The notes under the pieces were generated by a model. The model was not told the origin of the DNA, did not search any database, and saw only the letters and a program-made list of their open reading frames with translations. The position numbers and the translations under genes are program-made. From assembly GCA_902587755.1 (NCBI GenBank), contig CACIMN010000005.1, forward strand, positions 1-56,088: a DNA stretch of 56,088 nucleotides, read 5' to 3'. This stretch comes from an uncultured Pelagibacteraceae bacterium (GTDB lineage: Bacteria; Pseudomonadota; Alphaproteobacteria; Pelagibacterales; Pelagibacteraceae). Below, one piece after another: positions 1 through 8,993 of this stretch (its first letter is position 1; the number at the start of each line of letters is the position of its first letter).

Positions 1-2
1 CT

Positions 3-155
3 ATAGCATCATTTTTATTTTTTTTTATATTAGGATATTTATCTAATTATTTATCGAAGTATGCTAATAGTAAAAAAATTTGGAAAGTAATTAATATTTT
101 TATTATATGTTTTATGTCTATTTTAACTTTATTCATTATTAAGGAAATATTATGA
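3..155 (+). CDS. C-terminal end of a membrane protein (possible LysE/RhtB-type exporter), cut by the window edge
   Basis: An open frame with no start in view enters at base 3 and stops with TGA at 153-155. About 50 residues are visible. They contain a hydrophobic stretch at the very start, a short polar part with several lysines, and a second hydrophobic stretch ending in FIIKEIL. This helix-basic-helix ending is what LysE/RhtB amino-acid exporters look like at their C-terminus, but so little is visible that the family is a guess. Its stop overlaps the start of the next gene (ATGA), so the two are probably translated together. Confidence 0.45.
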   Translation: MASFLFFFILGYLSNYLSKYANSKKIWKVINIFIICFMSILTLFIIKEIL

Positions 156-907
156 GCAATATTTACGTAGATGATTTAGGCGAAGGGTTTCCTTTTGTTT
201 TAGTTCATGGCTATCTAGGCTCATCTGAAATGTGGACTTTTCAAAAAGAATTTTTTTCAAAAGATTATCGTGTGATTACCCCAGCTCTCCCAGGATTTGG
301 AGAAAGTCATAATGTAAAATCTTTAAATTCTATTAATAAAATGGCTAAAGAAATTATAAATGTATTAGATCAAAAAAAGATCGATAAATTCAATTTAATT
401 GGTCATTCAATGGGAGGAATGATTGTTCAAGAAATTACAAAATTGATTGGGGACAGAGTAAATAAGTTAATTTGTTTTGCAACAGGATCAATTGGAGATA
501 TCCCAGGAAGATTTGAAACTATAGAACAAACAAGGGAAAAACTTAAGAAAGAGGGTGCACAAATTTCTTTTTCTAGAGTACCTCCTAAGTGGTTTGTGAA
601 AGGTGATAAAGATAAAAACTATTTTCTTTGTGAAAATGCTGTTAAAAATGTTTCATTAGAAACTGCTGATAATGCTTTATTGGCAATGAAAAATTGGAGA
701 GGAATAGATAATTTAAAAAATATAAAAAATGATACCCTTATAATATGGGGTGATAAAGATACCTCTTATAATTTTGAACAAGTTGATACATTAAATAAAA
801 ACATAAAAAATAGTCGTTTAGAAATTTTTAAAGATTGTGCTCATAATGTTCACTTAGAACAGCCTGATCAATTTAATAATTTAGTAAAAGAATTTATTTC
901 AAAATAA
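152..907 (+). CDS. alpha/beta-fold hydrolase
   Basis: A 251-residue single-domain alpha/beta hydrolase, predicted cytoplasmic because no signal peptide is seen. The oxyanion-hole motif VHGYLGSS is near residues 18-25. The nucleophile elbow GHSMGG places the catalytic serine at residue 86. An Asp in WGDKD (about 201-203) and His231 in DCAHNVH complete the triad. Length and order are normal for the family, which covers esterases, C-C hydrolases and haloperoxidase-like proteins, so the substrate cannot be read from sequence. It starts inside the stop of the upstream membrane protein (ATGA) and its last 14 bases overlap the tail of the convergent HAD-like gene. Confidence 0.88.
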   Translation: MSNIYVDDLGEGFPFVLVHGYLGSSEMWTFQKEFFSKDYRVITPALPGFGESHNVKSLNSINKMAKEIINVLDQKKIDKFNLIGHSMGGMIVQEITKLIGDRVNKLICFATGSIGDIPGRFETIEQTREKLKKEGAQISFSRVPPKWFVKGDKDKNYFLCENAVKNVSLETADNALLAMKNWRGIDNLKNIKNDTLIIWGDKDTSYNFEQVDTLNKNIKNSRLEIFKDCAHNVHLEQPDQFNNLVKEFISK

Positions 908-1556
908 TATTTTTACTAAGTCTATAAACTTTTTTATAAGCACCAATAAATTTTCTTGAAGAGTGAAATTTTCCAGGAAAAATTATACATTTTATTTTAG
1001 CTCGCTTAGCTGAAATTAGGCTTTCTTGTGTATCTTCAATAGCTAAACAATCATTAGCTTTAAGCTTAAGTTTTTTAAGCGCTAGTAAGTATATTGCAGG
1101 ATTTGGTTTATATTTTTTAACTAATTTTGAATTACCTACAAAACTAAAATCTTCTTTATTTATTGAATTTCTCAATGAATATAATATTGCATTTATATTA
1201 TTCGTAGATGTTGATGAGACAAAAGCTAATTTTATTTTTTCTTTCTTACAGAATAAAATTAAATTTTTGACACCTGGTCTTAATTTAAGCTGGTTTTTTT
1301 TAAGGTAATTATTGAATATTTTAGTTTTTAAATTTCTTAAATATGTAGAGTTTACAATTTCTTTATTCTTCTTTGCGTATCTAGATATTCTATCTTTTCC
1401 CCCAGATTTATTTAGTAAACTTAAATACTCTCGCTTAGTCCAATTCCAATCAAGCCCATATTGTTTAAATGCTTTGTTAAATGACTTTCTTTGAATTTCT
1501 GAAGTTTCGACAATTGATCCAATAGAACCAAAAAGTAAAGCTTTGTAATATTTCAA
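894..1556 (-). CDS. HAD-superfamily (CbbY/beta-phosphoglucomutase-like) protein lacking the catalytic aspartates
   Basis: A 220-residue HAD subfamily IA-type protein with a helical cap after the first strand. Motif I, normally F-D-x-D-G-T, reads FGSIGS at residues 9-14. The nucleophile Asp is Gly10 and the second Asp is Ile12. The later motifs look intact: the VSSTST strand end (motif II), the lysine in KKYKPNP (motif III) and IEDTQES (motif IV). The frame is intact, so this is not a decayed gene. I recall a related FGSIGT-type subfamily in other bacteria, so the change may be conserved. The protein is probably not a classic phosphatase and may bind a phosphosugar. It is the last gene of the minus-strand transporter operon and overlaps the permease stop by 4 bp. 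Confidence 0.8.
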   Translation of the reverse strand: MKYYKALLFGSIGSIVETSEIQRKSFNKAFKQYGLDWNWTKREYLSLLNKSGGKDRISRYAKKNKEIVNSTYLRNLKTKIFNNYLKKNQLKLRPGVKNLILFCKKEKIKLAFVSSTSTNNINAILYSLRNSINKEDFSFVGNSKLVKKYKPNPAIYLLALKKLKLKANDCLAIEDTQESLISAKRAKIKCIIFPGKFHSSRKFIGAYKKVYRLSKNIILK

Positions 1557-2434
1557 CCTTTTACAGCTCCAGCAGTTAAACCACTAATAACCTGTCTTTG
1601 AAAAAACATCACCAACATAAATAGAGGAGCTGTTGCTGAAACTACTGCAGAAACTGCCCACATTAAATTACCTTCATGTTGATTTGTTCCTAAATAACTT
1701 TGAATTTTTGGAACCATTGTATGATTTTCTTGGTTTAAAAGTAATGCGGTTACTGTAAAATCATTGTAAGCAAGCATTAAACTAAATAATCCTGCAGTAA
1801 TTACTCCTGGCCACATCACTGGCATGATAATATGTCTAAAAGCTTGAAAGTATGAACATCCATCTATTAAAGCACTTTCATCAAGTTCTTTAGGGACTGT
1901 TTTAAAAAATGAATATAGCAACCATAAAGTAAATGGTTGATTAATTGCTACTAATACAACTATAGTTGTAGGGAGAATTCCCCATATTTGTAATTGAAAA
2001 AATGGAAATAAATATCCTGATACTAGAGTGATATGAGGCATTGCTCTAAAAATTAATGCTGCAATTAATATCCAAAATGCATATCTTTCAGTTGATCTTG
2101 AAAGAGCGTAAGCACCAAGTGTTCCTAAAAATAATGAAATGCTTACAACAAATACAGTTACAATTATTGTATTTTTGGATGCTTTCCAAAACTCTCCTTC
2201 AGTCCAGGCTTGGGTATATGCATCTGTTGTAAATTTTCCACCGGTTTCAATTAAAGTATTGAATGCAGAAATAGCATACCACCAATCTGATCTTGAAAAA
2301 AAATCAGCTCTTACTTTAAATGATCCCCAAAAAGTCCAAATGAAAGGAAAGCAAGCAATTAAAAGCCAAACAATGATAAAGATTGTATTAAAAGTTTTTA
2401 AACTTGTTGATTTTTTATCTAAACCATAATCCAT
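1553..2434 (-). CDS. sugar-type ABC transporter permease, MalG/UgpE-like
   Basis: A 293-residue inner-membrane permease with about six hydrophobic helices. The cytoplasmic EAA-type coupling loop is visible as ELDESALIDGCSYFQAFRHI, roughly residues 188-207. The protein ends in SGLTAGAVKG, the usual tail of MalG-like permeases of the carbohydrate uptake family (CUT1). Residues 40-75 form a periplasmic loop of ordinary size. It lies 2 bp downstream of the MalF-like partner and is followed by the HAD-like gene with a 4-bp overlap. The imported compound is unknown; the family mostly imports sugars, polyols and glycerol phosphodiesters. Confidence 0.93.
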   Translation of the reverse strand: MDYGLDKKSTSLKTFNTIFIIVWLLIACFPFIWTFWGSFKVRADFFSRSDWWYAISAFNTLIETGGKFTTDAYTQAWTEGEFWKASKNTIIVTVFVVSISLFLGTLGAYALSRSTERYAFWILIAALIFRAMPHITLVSGYLFPFFQLQIWGILPTTIVVLVAINQPFTLWLLYSFFKTVPKELDESALIDGCSYFQAFRHIIMPVMWPGVITAGLFSLMLAYNDFTVTALLLNQENHTMVPKIQSYLGTNQHEGNLMWAVSAVVSATAPLFMLVMFFQRQVISGLTAGAVKG

Positions 2435-2436
2435 AA

Positions 2437-3498
2437 TTATCTCGCTGTCTTAAATTCTTTCCATGTTCTTATTAAAACTGGCGCTAATAAAATTGCTATA
2501 CCAACAATCGTCATCATAGAGGTTGCTGCAGCAGATCCAAATAATATCACTTCTTCATTTACCAAATTATCATAAATCAACCATGATAATGATTGCGCAC
2601 TACCCTCAGCACTAAAGCCAATAATTGGTTCAAAAACTCTAAAGTTATCCATTAACGAAATCAAAGCTACAAAAGTAACTACAGGATAAATATGTGGTAA
2701 CACTATATGTTTAATTCTTTGAAACCTTGATGCGCCGTCAATAATTGCAGCTTCTACTGGTTCTTGAGGAACTGTTTGAAGAGCTGCATAAAATACTACA
2801 AATGCAAAAGGTGAATGATGCCAAATTCCATATATAATAATAGTAATCCAGGTTAATGTTTTAGACGATTTAAGTGATAAATAAGGATCATTCATTAAAT
2901 TTTGAATATTGGCTCCAATAATTCCTTGAGAATCTATCATCCAAAATAATACAAGAGACCCTACTAGAGGTGTAACTATCATCGGCAATATCGTACCAAA
3001 AATTAGCGGTCCCCTAATTTTTCTTGCAACTGCATTTAAACTTAAAGCAATAATAAATCCTAATAAAAGAACATTTGGTGTAACAAACAAACAATAGGTT
3101 AGGGTAAATATTAATGCCTTGTAAAATGGAAGATTGGTTACTTGATCTACGAAAGCACCAAAGTTCTCAGTTTCATTCCAAAATTTTTTAATTTCATCAA
3201 TAGCAAGATGATTTCTATCTACATAGGTTCCAAATCCATTAAATTTACCAAGTGGCTTTGCTTCTCTTAATTTTGTAGTTTCTTCGTTATCTACAACTAT
3301 TGAAACAGTGCAACCAAAAGGATCACACTTTTTAACTTCTTTAACTACCTGATCGTGTTGAGCATAAAAAGATTGAATCCCTGTAGAGATAATTGGTAGC
3401 CCAATAAACAGGATCATTGCTAGACCTGTTGGTAAAAAAAACCAAAAAAAAGTTTTATTAGGCATTAAATTTTGAGTAAGTGGGGAATTAATCCCCAC
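2437..3498 (-). CDS. sugar-type ABC transporter permease, MalF/UgpA-like
   Basis: A 353-residue permease that pairs with the MalG-like protein downstream. The coupling loop EPVEAAIIDGASRFQRIKHI identifies the CUT1 family. About 75 extra residues, predicted periplasmic, follow the first membrane helix (residues 38-112). They include two cysteines (KKCDPFGC) that could form a disulfide. The longest frame starts at a GTG (complement of 3496-3498) that lies inside a stem-loop at 3478-3500. An in-frame ATG at 3463-3465 (MPNKTFF...) is the alternative start. Neither has a clear Shine-Dalgarno sequence. The solute-binding protein gene ends 16 bp upstream. Confidence 0.92.
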   Translation of the reverse strand: MGINSPLTQNLMPNKTFFWFFLPTGLAMILFIGLPIISTGIQSFYAQHDQVVKEVKKCDPFGCTVSIVVDNEETTKLREAKPLGKFNGFGTYVDRNHLAIDEIKKFWNETENFGAFVDQVTNLPFYKALIFTLTYCLFVTPNVLLLGFIIALSLNAVARKIRGPLIFGTILPMIVTPLVGSLVLFWMIDSQGIIGANIQNLMNDPYLSLKSSKTLTWITIIIYGIWHHSPFAFVVFYAALQTVPQEPVEAAIIDGASRFQRIKHIVLPHIYPVVTFVALISLMDNFRVFEPIIGFSAEGSAQSLSWLIYDNLVNEEVILFGSAAATSMMTIVGIAILLAPVLIRTWKEFKTAR

Positions 3499-3500
3499 TT
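3478..3500 (-). promoter_or_regulatory. stem-loop at the junction of the binding-protein and permease genes
   Basis: A perfect 9-bp inverted repeat (AAGTGGGGA at 3478-3486, TCCCCACTT at 3492-3500) with a 5-base loop. It lies just after the binding-protein stop and contains the GTG start of the MalF-like permease. No U-tract follows on the minus strand, so it looks more like an mRNA 3'-end stabiliser or translation gate than a terminator. The repeat is seen directly; the role is inferred. Confidence 0.7.
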
Positions 3501-3514
3501 AAAAGTTTTAGATT

Positions 3515-4735
3515 TTATAGAAAGCCTTGTTCTTTAGCTTTACTAATATAAGCAGCCTCAACATCTTTTAATGCTTGTTCAGCTGACTCTTTACCTTGTA
3601 AAAACTCAACGATTTCACTTCCTAATGCACCATGCATTAAACCCATTTGCGGTAACATTGGATATGGTTTTGCACCCATTTTTACAGCTTCGATAACACC
3701 AATAGATTTTGGTCCTGGTACAAACCCTTCTACTAACCAAACAGCTTGATCAGCAGCGTCAGCAACCATCTTTTTATTTGAAGCTGCATGCGCTAAAGCT
3801 CTGAATGTTGCTTCTGCGTCTGCATCTGATCTATTTTTAGCAAGCGTGAAACCATCCCACCATAATGTAGCTGCCGGAATATTTCCACCACCCACTGTAG
3901 CTGGTCCAGTTAGTTTTGTTGCTTTAGTAATTTTTGGATCTCCTTCATCATCTAAAAGAGTACCTGATCTTGAAGCCCATAATGTCATTAATGCAACATT
4001 ACCTGACTCCCATTCAACTTTAATAGCTTCACTATCGTGAGTTAAGTAATCAGGATTACTTAGTTCAGATAATTTTTTAAGCATGTTTAAAGTAGCAACA
4101 CCTTTTGCGTTATTAATGTTAGGTTGTGCACCACCAGCTTTAAAGAATTCACCACCATGACCAATAAACATGTTCACAAACTCTTCTGCTAAGTTCCAAC
4201 CTGCTTTATATGCAGCAGCATAAGGATATTGCATTTTACCTGAGGCTCTTATTTTTTCAGATGCAGCAACTACTTCCTCGTATGTTTTTGGAACAGCTAT
4301 ACCTAGATCTTTTAAAACATCTTCTCTGTAGTATAAGTGTTGCGTATTAGCCATAAATGCTACAGCCATAACTTTTCCATCAATTGTAATTAATTGTGAG
4401 TCCTGAATTCCTTTTCCATATTTTTTAACAAGATCGTCTAATGGTCTAATTAAATCTTGGTTCATTAAAGGAACAATTGAACTGTTAGCAGCAATCCTAG
4501 CAGAAAACTCAGAAGGATTTGCAGTTAATGCTGGCACTGCGATTTTATTATGCTCAGATGAGTGAGTCACTTTAAAATCAGCACTTCCTTTACATTGTTT
4601 AGAAGTTTCAACGAAAGTTCTTAATGCAGGAAAATCATTAGCCAAAATATTTATTGAACCACTTTTAATGTTACAATCTGCAAAAGCAGAAGTCCCAAAT
4701 AGTAGAAACAATAAAGTAACTAGTATTTTTCTCAT
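3515..4735 (-). CDS. extracellular solute-binding protein, sugar ABC family 1
   Basis: A 406-residue periplasmic binding protein with a clear signal peptide (residues 1-19, ending TSAFA, then DCN). The fold class is that of MalE/UgpB-type proteins. Typical signs are the stretch YREDVLKDLGIAVPKTYEEV near residues 136-155 and an aromatic-rich C-lobe containing LWWDGFTLAKN. A pair of cysteines sits early in the mature chain. It is the first transporter gene of the minus-strand operon; a 73-bp gap separates its likely AGAGAG ribosome site from the MetE-like gene, leaving room for its own promoter. The ligand is unknown. Confidence 0.92.
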   Translation of the reverse strand: MRKILVTLLFLLFGTSAFADCNIKSGSINILANDFPALRTFVETSKQCKGSADFKVTHSSEHNKIAVPALTANPSEFSARIAANSSIVPLMNQDLIRPLDDLVKKYGKGIQDSQLITIDGKVMAVAFMANTQHLYYREDVLKDLGIAVPKTYEEVVAASEKIRASGKMQYPYAAAYKAGWNLAEEFVNMFIGHGGEFFKAGGAQPNINNAKGVATLNMLKKLSELSNPDYLTHDSEAIKVEWESGNVALMTLWASRSGTLLDDEGDPKITKATKLTGPATVGGGNIPAATLWWDGFTLAKNRSDADAEATFRALAHAASNKKMVADAADQAVWLVEGFVPGPKSIGVIEAVKMGAKPYPMLPQMGLMHGALGSEIVEFLQGKESAEQALKDVEAAYISKAKEQGFL

Positions 4736-4818
4736 ATTTTTCTCTCTATATTTGTTAGTTAAATTATAATTTAAGTTTAAAAACTATATCTATTCCTCAA
4801 AAAGAATAAAAGAGATAA

Positions 4819-5946
4819 TTAAATCACTTTTGACGCAAGCTCTGAGCCCCTTACAAGCGCTTCGAGTTTTTTATAAACTATATTTTCGTCTACATTTCCA
4901 AAACCAGCAAAGGTACTAAATCCACAATCAGTACCAGCTAATAGTTGTTCTATATCAATCACTTTTGAATATGTTAAAATTCTATGTTTCACAACTTCTG
5001 GATGCTCAACAAAATTAGTTGTAGAGTCTATTACTCCCGGTGCAATAATTTTATCTTTTGGAATTTTTAAATTTTCAAAAATTTGCCATTCATGAGAGTG
5101 TCTTGGATTAGATGACTCGATTAGATAGGTTTGTACATTTGCCTTTAATGCTATTGGCATTATTTTTTCTAGGGAAATATCATGTAAATGTGGTCCTTCA
5201 TAATTACCCCAACAAATGTGAAGTCTTATTTTTGAACTATCAATGTTACTTATTGCACTATTAAGACATTCAATTTGTTTTTCAGCTCTTAACAAAAATT
5301 CATTTTCAGAAAAATCTTTAAATGTCATATGTCTTGCTAACGCTAAATCAGGACAATCCAATTGTAATTTTATTCCATTTGAAGTAATTTCCTCATATTC
5401 TTCTTTCATTAAATTTGATAAATTTTCTAAATACTCATCATCGTTTTTATAAAATTTATTTGGTAAGAATGCAGATATAACACCTGGCGAAGCAGCATTC
5501 ATAAATCCATTTTTGTGATTATTTTTATTTAATGCTTCTTTAAAATTTTTAATATCTTTTGAAAGAGAAGTCTTATCTTTAATTTTTAATTCATTTGTAC
5601 AACAAGGTCTTGTATAGGTAGGTGTTCCACCTGTTCTAGCTATTCTTTCTTTAAAAGAAGGGAAATCATCTAAATCTTTTGGTGCTTTTCTTTCACTTTC
5701 ACCAGAAAAACCATCAATTCTATCCTTAACATAAGTAGCATAACTTATTTTAGACATTTCACCATCGCTGATAAAATCTATTCCTACATCGATTTGTTTT
5801 TTAACAACCTCATTCACGTCTCTGTTAACTATTTGATCAAATACATCTAAATTTATTTTTTGCTTTTGATCTTTCTTAAATAAAAGATCTGATAATTCAT
5901 TTGATCTTGGTAGACTCCCAACATGTGTTGTTTTAATTTTGACCAT
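4819..5946 (-). CDS. short MetE-family (cobalamin-independent methionine synthase C-domain) protein
   Basis: A 375-residue protein matching only the catalytic C-terminal barrel of MetE. It begins THVGSLPRS, the typical motif. The zinc ligands of the family are all present: His243 and Cys245 in HICWGN, Glu277 in LIESS and Cys341 in GTDCGF. Full MetE is about 750 residues, so the folate-binding duplicate is absent. Proteins of this size include 'core' methionine synthases and also the coenzyme M-dependent epoxide-opening enzyme (about 377 residues), so the reaction could be any thiol alkyl transfer or C-S cleavage. It sits 3 bp from a SnoaL-like gene and in line with a sugar-type transporter, which argues for catabolism rather than methionine synthesis. 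Confidence 0.82.
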   Translation of the reverse strand: MVKIKTTHVGSLPRSNELSDLLFKKDQKQKINLDVFDQIVNRDVNEVVKKQIDVGIDFISDGEMSKISYATYVKDRIDGFSGESERKAPKDLDDFPSFKERIARTGGTPTYTRPCCTNELKIKDKTSLSKDIKNFKEALNKNNHKNGFMNAASPGVISAFLPNKFYKNDDEYLENLSNLMKEEYEEITSNGIKLQLDCPDLALARHMTFKDFSENEFLLRAEKQIECLNSAISNIDSSKIRLHICWGNYEGPHLHDISLEKIMPIALKANVQTYLIESSNPRHSHEWQIFENLKIPKDKIIAPGVIDSTTNFVEHPEVVKHRILTYSKVIDIEQLLAGTDCGFSTFAGFGNVDENIVYKKLEALVRGSELASKVI

Positions 5947-5949
5947 AAA

Positions 5950-6912
5950 TTATTTCATTAAAATTTGTTTCCAGATCGCAACTTCATCAAATAGAACCCA
6001 CTCCCTTATAACATTTCCATCAATTATTTCCGCATGATTAATACCCATTATAAAAATATTTTTATTTGTTGCTTCACCAAACTCAGAAGTATCATTTAAA
6101 TGATCAGCTTCTAAAAACCATCTAATTGATGCTTTATGATTCTTATTTGGTTCCTCTAAATACCCAATATGTTCAACAGAAAATTTCATATTACCTAAAG
6201 CATCCTTTATTAATTTCCAAAATTTCACAATATCTTCTCTACCATGTCCAATTCTATTGCCCGGCCAATAAATACTCGCTGCTCTGGCATAGTCAGAAAA
6301 ATCATAATCATTGTTGAAAATTTTATTTAGTATATTTGAATATTTTATACCAACAGAGTTTTTTGGGGCAGGAGTTGGTTTATACTCTGACTTCATATCA
6401 GATTTAGAATTAAATAATTTTTGTGCTTTTTCTAGTCCACCTTCATTTTCAATAATTTTTTGAGCAAATTCTTTAGGAGTAAAACCTATCTGTCTAACCA
6501 TAGCACCTTGATCTCTTACAATCCACTCATCGTAAACCTGATTATCTTTACATGCACAATCTGCAATAACTCTATAATAAATATTTTTTCCTGTTGGTTT
6601 ACCGTAATAACCTTCTCCAAGATGAGTGCCTTTACTTAAAATTCTGTGAGAGGAATGATAGCCCTCATCATCTTTTCCATTCCAAATAACATCTTCTCCT
6701 AACAATTGTCTGTTCGGGAATTCTTTTAATGTTTTAAACGTTGCATCAATAACTGGTTTATTTCCATAAGTAACACCAAAAGGTGATCTTACAGGAATAT
6801 CATTGGTATAAAAATTTGCTATTGAGTTAACGTCTTTACCTTCCCAAATTTGTTTTGTAATCTTCAGTATAAAATCAGGAAAACTTTTATATTTATTATC
6901 AAATCCTTTCAT
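5950..6912 (-). CDS. tandem SnoaL-like (NTF2-fold) protein
   Basis: A 320-residue protein made of two NTF2-like/SnoaL-type domains, roughly residues 10-165 and 190-315. Each has the expected pattern: an early helix, a hydrophobic sheet ending in an Asp/Glu-Trp pair (DEWIVRDQGA near 130, REWVLFDEVA near 300), then a closing helix (WKQIL). The family includes polyketide cyclases, hydrolases and isomerases acting on small hydrophobic substrates, so no specific reaction is assigned. Its start overlaps the cupin stop by one base (TAATG). A related two-domain protein is transcribed divergently at 7907-8992, and the two probably act on related compounds. Confidence 0.72.
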   Translation of the reverse strand: MKGFDNKYKSFPDFILKITKQIWEGKDVNSIANFYTNDIPVRSPFGVTYGNKPVIDATFKTLKEFPNRQLLGEDVIWNGKDDEGYHSSHRILSKGTHLGEGYYGKPTGKNIYYRVIADCACKDNQVYDEWIVRDQGAMVRQIGFTPKEFAQKIIENEGGLEKAQKLFNSKSDMKSEYKPTPAPKNSVGIKYSNILNKIFNNDYDFSDYARAASIYWPGNRIGHGREDIVKFWKLIKDALGNMKFSVEHIGYLEEPNKNHKASIRWFLEADHLNDTSEFGEATNKNIFIMGINHAEIIDGNVIREWVLFDEVAIWKQILMK

Positions 6913-7856
6913 TAGATTTGAGTTACACAGTTTAATAAACTTTCTTCATCATCATTAATTTCAATATTTACTTGTGAATTAATTGGAATAGAAATTGTAT
7001 CTCTAGGATTGAGTTTCATTAAAAAATCATTAATTTTTATTTGCCAACTTCCTTTCTGTGAGAACATTATTGTGGGCTTTGAAAATTTCAAATTTTCTAA
7101 TTTGCCTTTTTTTGCTTTTAAAATTGATAAGTTAAAACCTGTATTATGATTTATAACAGGATTAAACTTTTTATCTTGAAAAGTATCACCTAATACTTGA
7201 ATTAAATTAAAATTCTCATTTATTTTATTTTCATAATTAATTCTGTCAGAAAATTTACAAATATATTTTTCAAGTTCATTTAATTTATAATTATCAAATT
7301 TTTTAATTTCTTCAGAAGAAATTGGTTCTAGGAGAGATTTGTTTTTAGGAATATCATTTATAGATAAATCAATTAGAGAATTATCATTTAAAAGAGCCAT
7401 TCCTGTCTTTTTAGCTTTTTCTAAGACACTTGGAACCCAAGTTATTATTCCAGGATCATCTCCACCTAATACAACAAAAATTAATCCTTCTTTATTCCCT
7501 GCATTCTCAAATCCTCTAAACATATTAGTTGGCATAGAAATTATATCTCCTGCGCTTAGAATTGTTTCATCTTTACCTTCAGCGCCCCAATAGAACCTCC
7601 ACTTACCAGAATAGATAATAAAAACTTCAGCGGTAGTATGACTGTGCAGGCCTGAACCATTTTTTGGTAATGCTGATACGGCACCTAGATTAAAGCTATG
7701 AGGCATAGCTATTTTAACAAATTGTTTACTGTCTTCGGCAACCCCAGGACCTACAATAGAATAATTTTTTCTTTCTTTGTGTCCTTCAAGCTTTCCTTCA
7801 ACAAATGGTAAAGTACTTGGAACAAGGTCCTCAAATTTAGCTAATCGATTATTCAT
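6912..7856 (-). CDS. two-domain cupin protein
   Basis: A 314-residue bicupin. In the N-terminal domain the metal-binding pattern HSHTTAEVF is present (His71, His73, Glu77), followed by the glycine-turn strand SAGDIISMP. The usual late histidine ligand is missing, with MFRGF in its place. The C-terminal domain (about 215-314) keeps the beta-strand pattern but no clear ligands, so it is probably structural. Cupins of this type include dioxygenases, isomerases and lyases. As first gene of the minus-strand arm it faces a divergent SnoaL-like gene 50 bp away. Its co-location with SnoaL and MetE-family genes suggests a multi-step degradation pathway; the reaction is not assignable. Confidence 0.75.
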   Translation of the reverse strand: MNNRLAKFEDLVPSTLPFVEGKLEGHKERKNYSIVGPGVAEDSKQFVKIAMPHSFNLGAVSALPKNGSGLHSHTTAEVFIIYSGKWRFYWGAEGKDETILSAGDIISMPTNMFRGFENAGNKEGLIFVVLGGDDPGIITWVPSVLEKAKKTGMALLNDNSLIDLSINDIPKNKSLLEPISSEEIKKFDNYKLNELEKYICKFSDRINYENKINENFNLIQVLGDTFQDKKFNPVINHNTGFNLSILKAKKGKLENLKFSKPTIMFSQKGSWQIKINDFLMKLNPRDTISIPINSQVNIEINDDEESLLNCVTQI

Positions 7857-7906
7857 ATTTTTTTAAACTATATTTTGTGATACTAAATTTATATAACAAA
7901 AAATTT

Positions 7907-8992
7907 ATGCAAATAGAACAATTTGATACAGGTCTTAAGGGTCAAGGGAACGTTGAAAAAATAGTTATAACTCCTGAGGAAAATTATAATTATAAACAGG
8001 TTGTTAGAAAATATTTAGGTACGATAGTAAAAGAAGGTATTTCTAATCTTGATCAAAATCTTCAAAATGCGTTTTCTAACAATGTTAATATTAATTGTTT
8101 TTATCCATTAAATGAATTTATTGGAATAGATGAATTTAAGGAAAGGTTCTGGAAGCCTTTATTTAATTCATTTCCTGACATTGAAAGAAGAGAACAGCTA
8201 GTAATAAGTGGAGCTTTTAGGGACAAAATTCAAGTTGGAACAATCTCAACTTTATCAGGGGTTTTCAAAAAAACTTGGTTAGGCATCAAACCAAATATGA
8301 AAATGGTAAATCTAAAATGTTGTGAAATTCATGAACTTAAAAATAATAAAATTATTGAGAGCTATATTTTAATTGATTTAATAGATCTCTTAATTCAAAT
8401 TGGATTAAATCCATTAAAGACCTCGAGAGGCTCGGAAGGTAGTTGGTTGAGCCCAATTAATACAGATGGTGTAAATTTTTTTGAAAAAGATATGCAAGTT
8501 TCTAAAGCTAGTTTAGAACAATCACTTATTATGCAGAGAAGTTTAAATATAAAACCTGAATTGGAAGTTTCTTCTGATAAAGATCTTAAGGAAAGATTAA
8601 TCAATCACCCTCAAAATGATTATTGGCATGATAAAATGGTATGGTATGGACCAAGTGGAATTGGTACAGCGAGAACTTTAGAAGGGTTTGTTGATGATCA
8701 TCAATTACCTTTTAGAAAAACATTTAAAGAAAGAAATTATTGGAAACTTGGTCACTATTGTGAATTAGGAGATGGAAAATTTTCCTTAACTGCTGGCTGG
8801 AATAGTATTCATGCTACTTATGGAACTGAAGATTGGCTAGGATATAAAGCTGAAAATCAAAAAGTAACTATGAGGGTTATGGATTTTTACCATCATGATG
8901 AAGGAAAAATTCGTGAAAATTGGGTTCCAATTGATATAGTTCACATATTAAAACAAATTGGACTAGATATTTTAGAAAATATAAAAAAATAA
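7907..8992 (+). CDS. tandem SnoaL-like (NTF2-fold) protein, second copy
   Basis: About 361 residues from ATG at 7907 (MQIEQFDTG); a GTG at 7877 would add 10 residues with no better ribosome site, so the ATG is preferred. Two SnoaL/NTF2-like domains are visible, one around residues 30-165 (ends SYILIDLIDLLIQIGLNP) and one around 205-360 (ends ENWVPIDIVHILKQIGLDIL). The two domain endings clearly resemble each other, showing internal duplication. It is related in design to the minus-strand protein at 5950-6912. It is the first gene of the plus-strand arm, 1 bp before the ABC ATPase, so it is tied to whatever that transporter imports. Confidence 0.72.
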   Translation: MQIEQFDTGLKGQGNVEKIVITPEENYNYKQVVRKYLGTIVKEGISNLDQNLQNAFSNNVNINCFYPLNEFIGIDEFKERFWKPLFNSFPDIERREQLVISGAFRDKIQVGTISTLSGVFKKTWLGIKPNMKMVNLKCCEIHELKNNKIIESYILIDLIDLLIQIGLNPLKTSRGSEGSWLSPINTDGVNFFEKDMQVSKASLEQSLIMQRSLNIKPELEVSSDKDLKERLINHPQNDYWHDKMVWYGPSGIGTARTLEGFVDDHQLPFRKTFKERNYWKLGHYCELGDGKFSLTAGWNSIHATYGTEDWLGYKAENQKVTMRVMDFYHHDEGKIRENWVPIDIVHILKQIGLDILENIKK

Positions 8993-8993
8993 A

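Noticed and set aside
894..1556. The HAD-like gene as a pseudogene
   Set aside because: Only motif I is changed. The reading frame, length and later motifs are intact, which fits a functional variant better.
4736..5949. SAM-sensing riboswitch near the MetE-like gene
   Set aside because: The MetE-like gene has only 3 bp upstream of it within an operon, and no SAM-riboswitch-like structure could be recognised in the 83-bp gap downstream.
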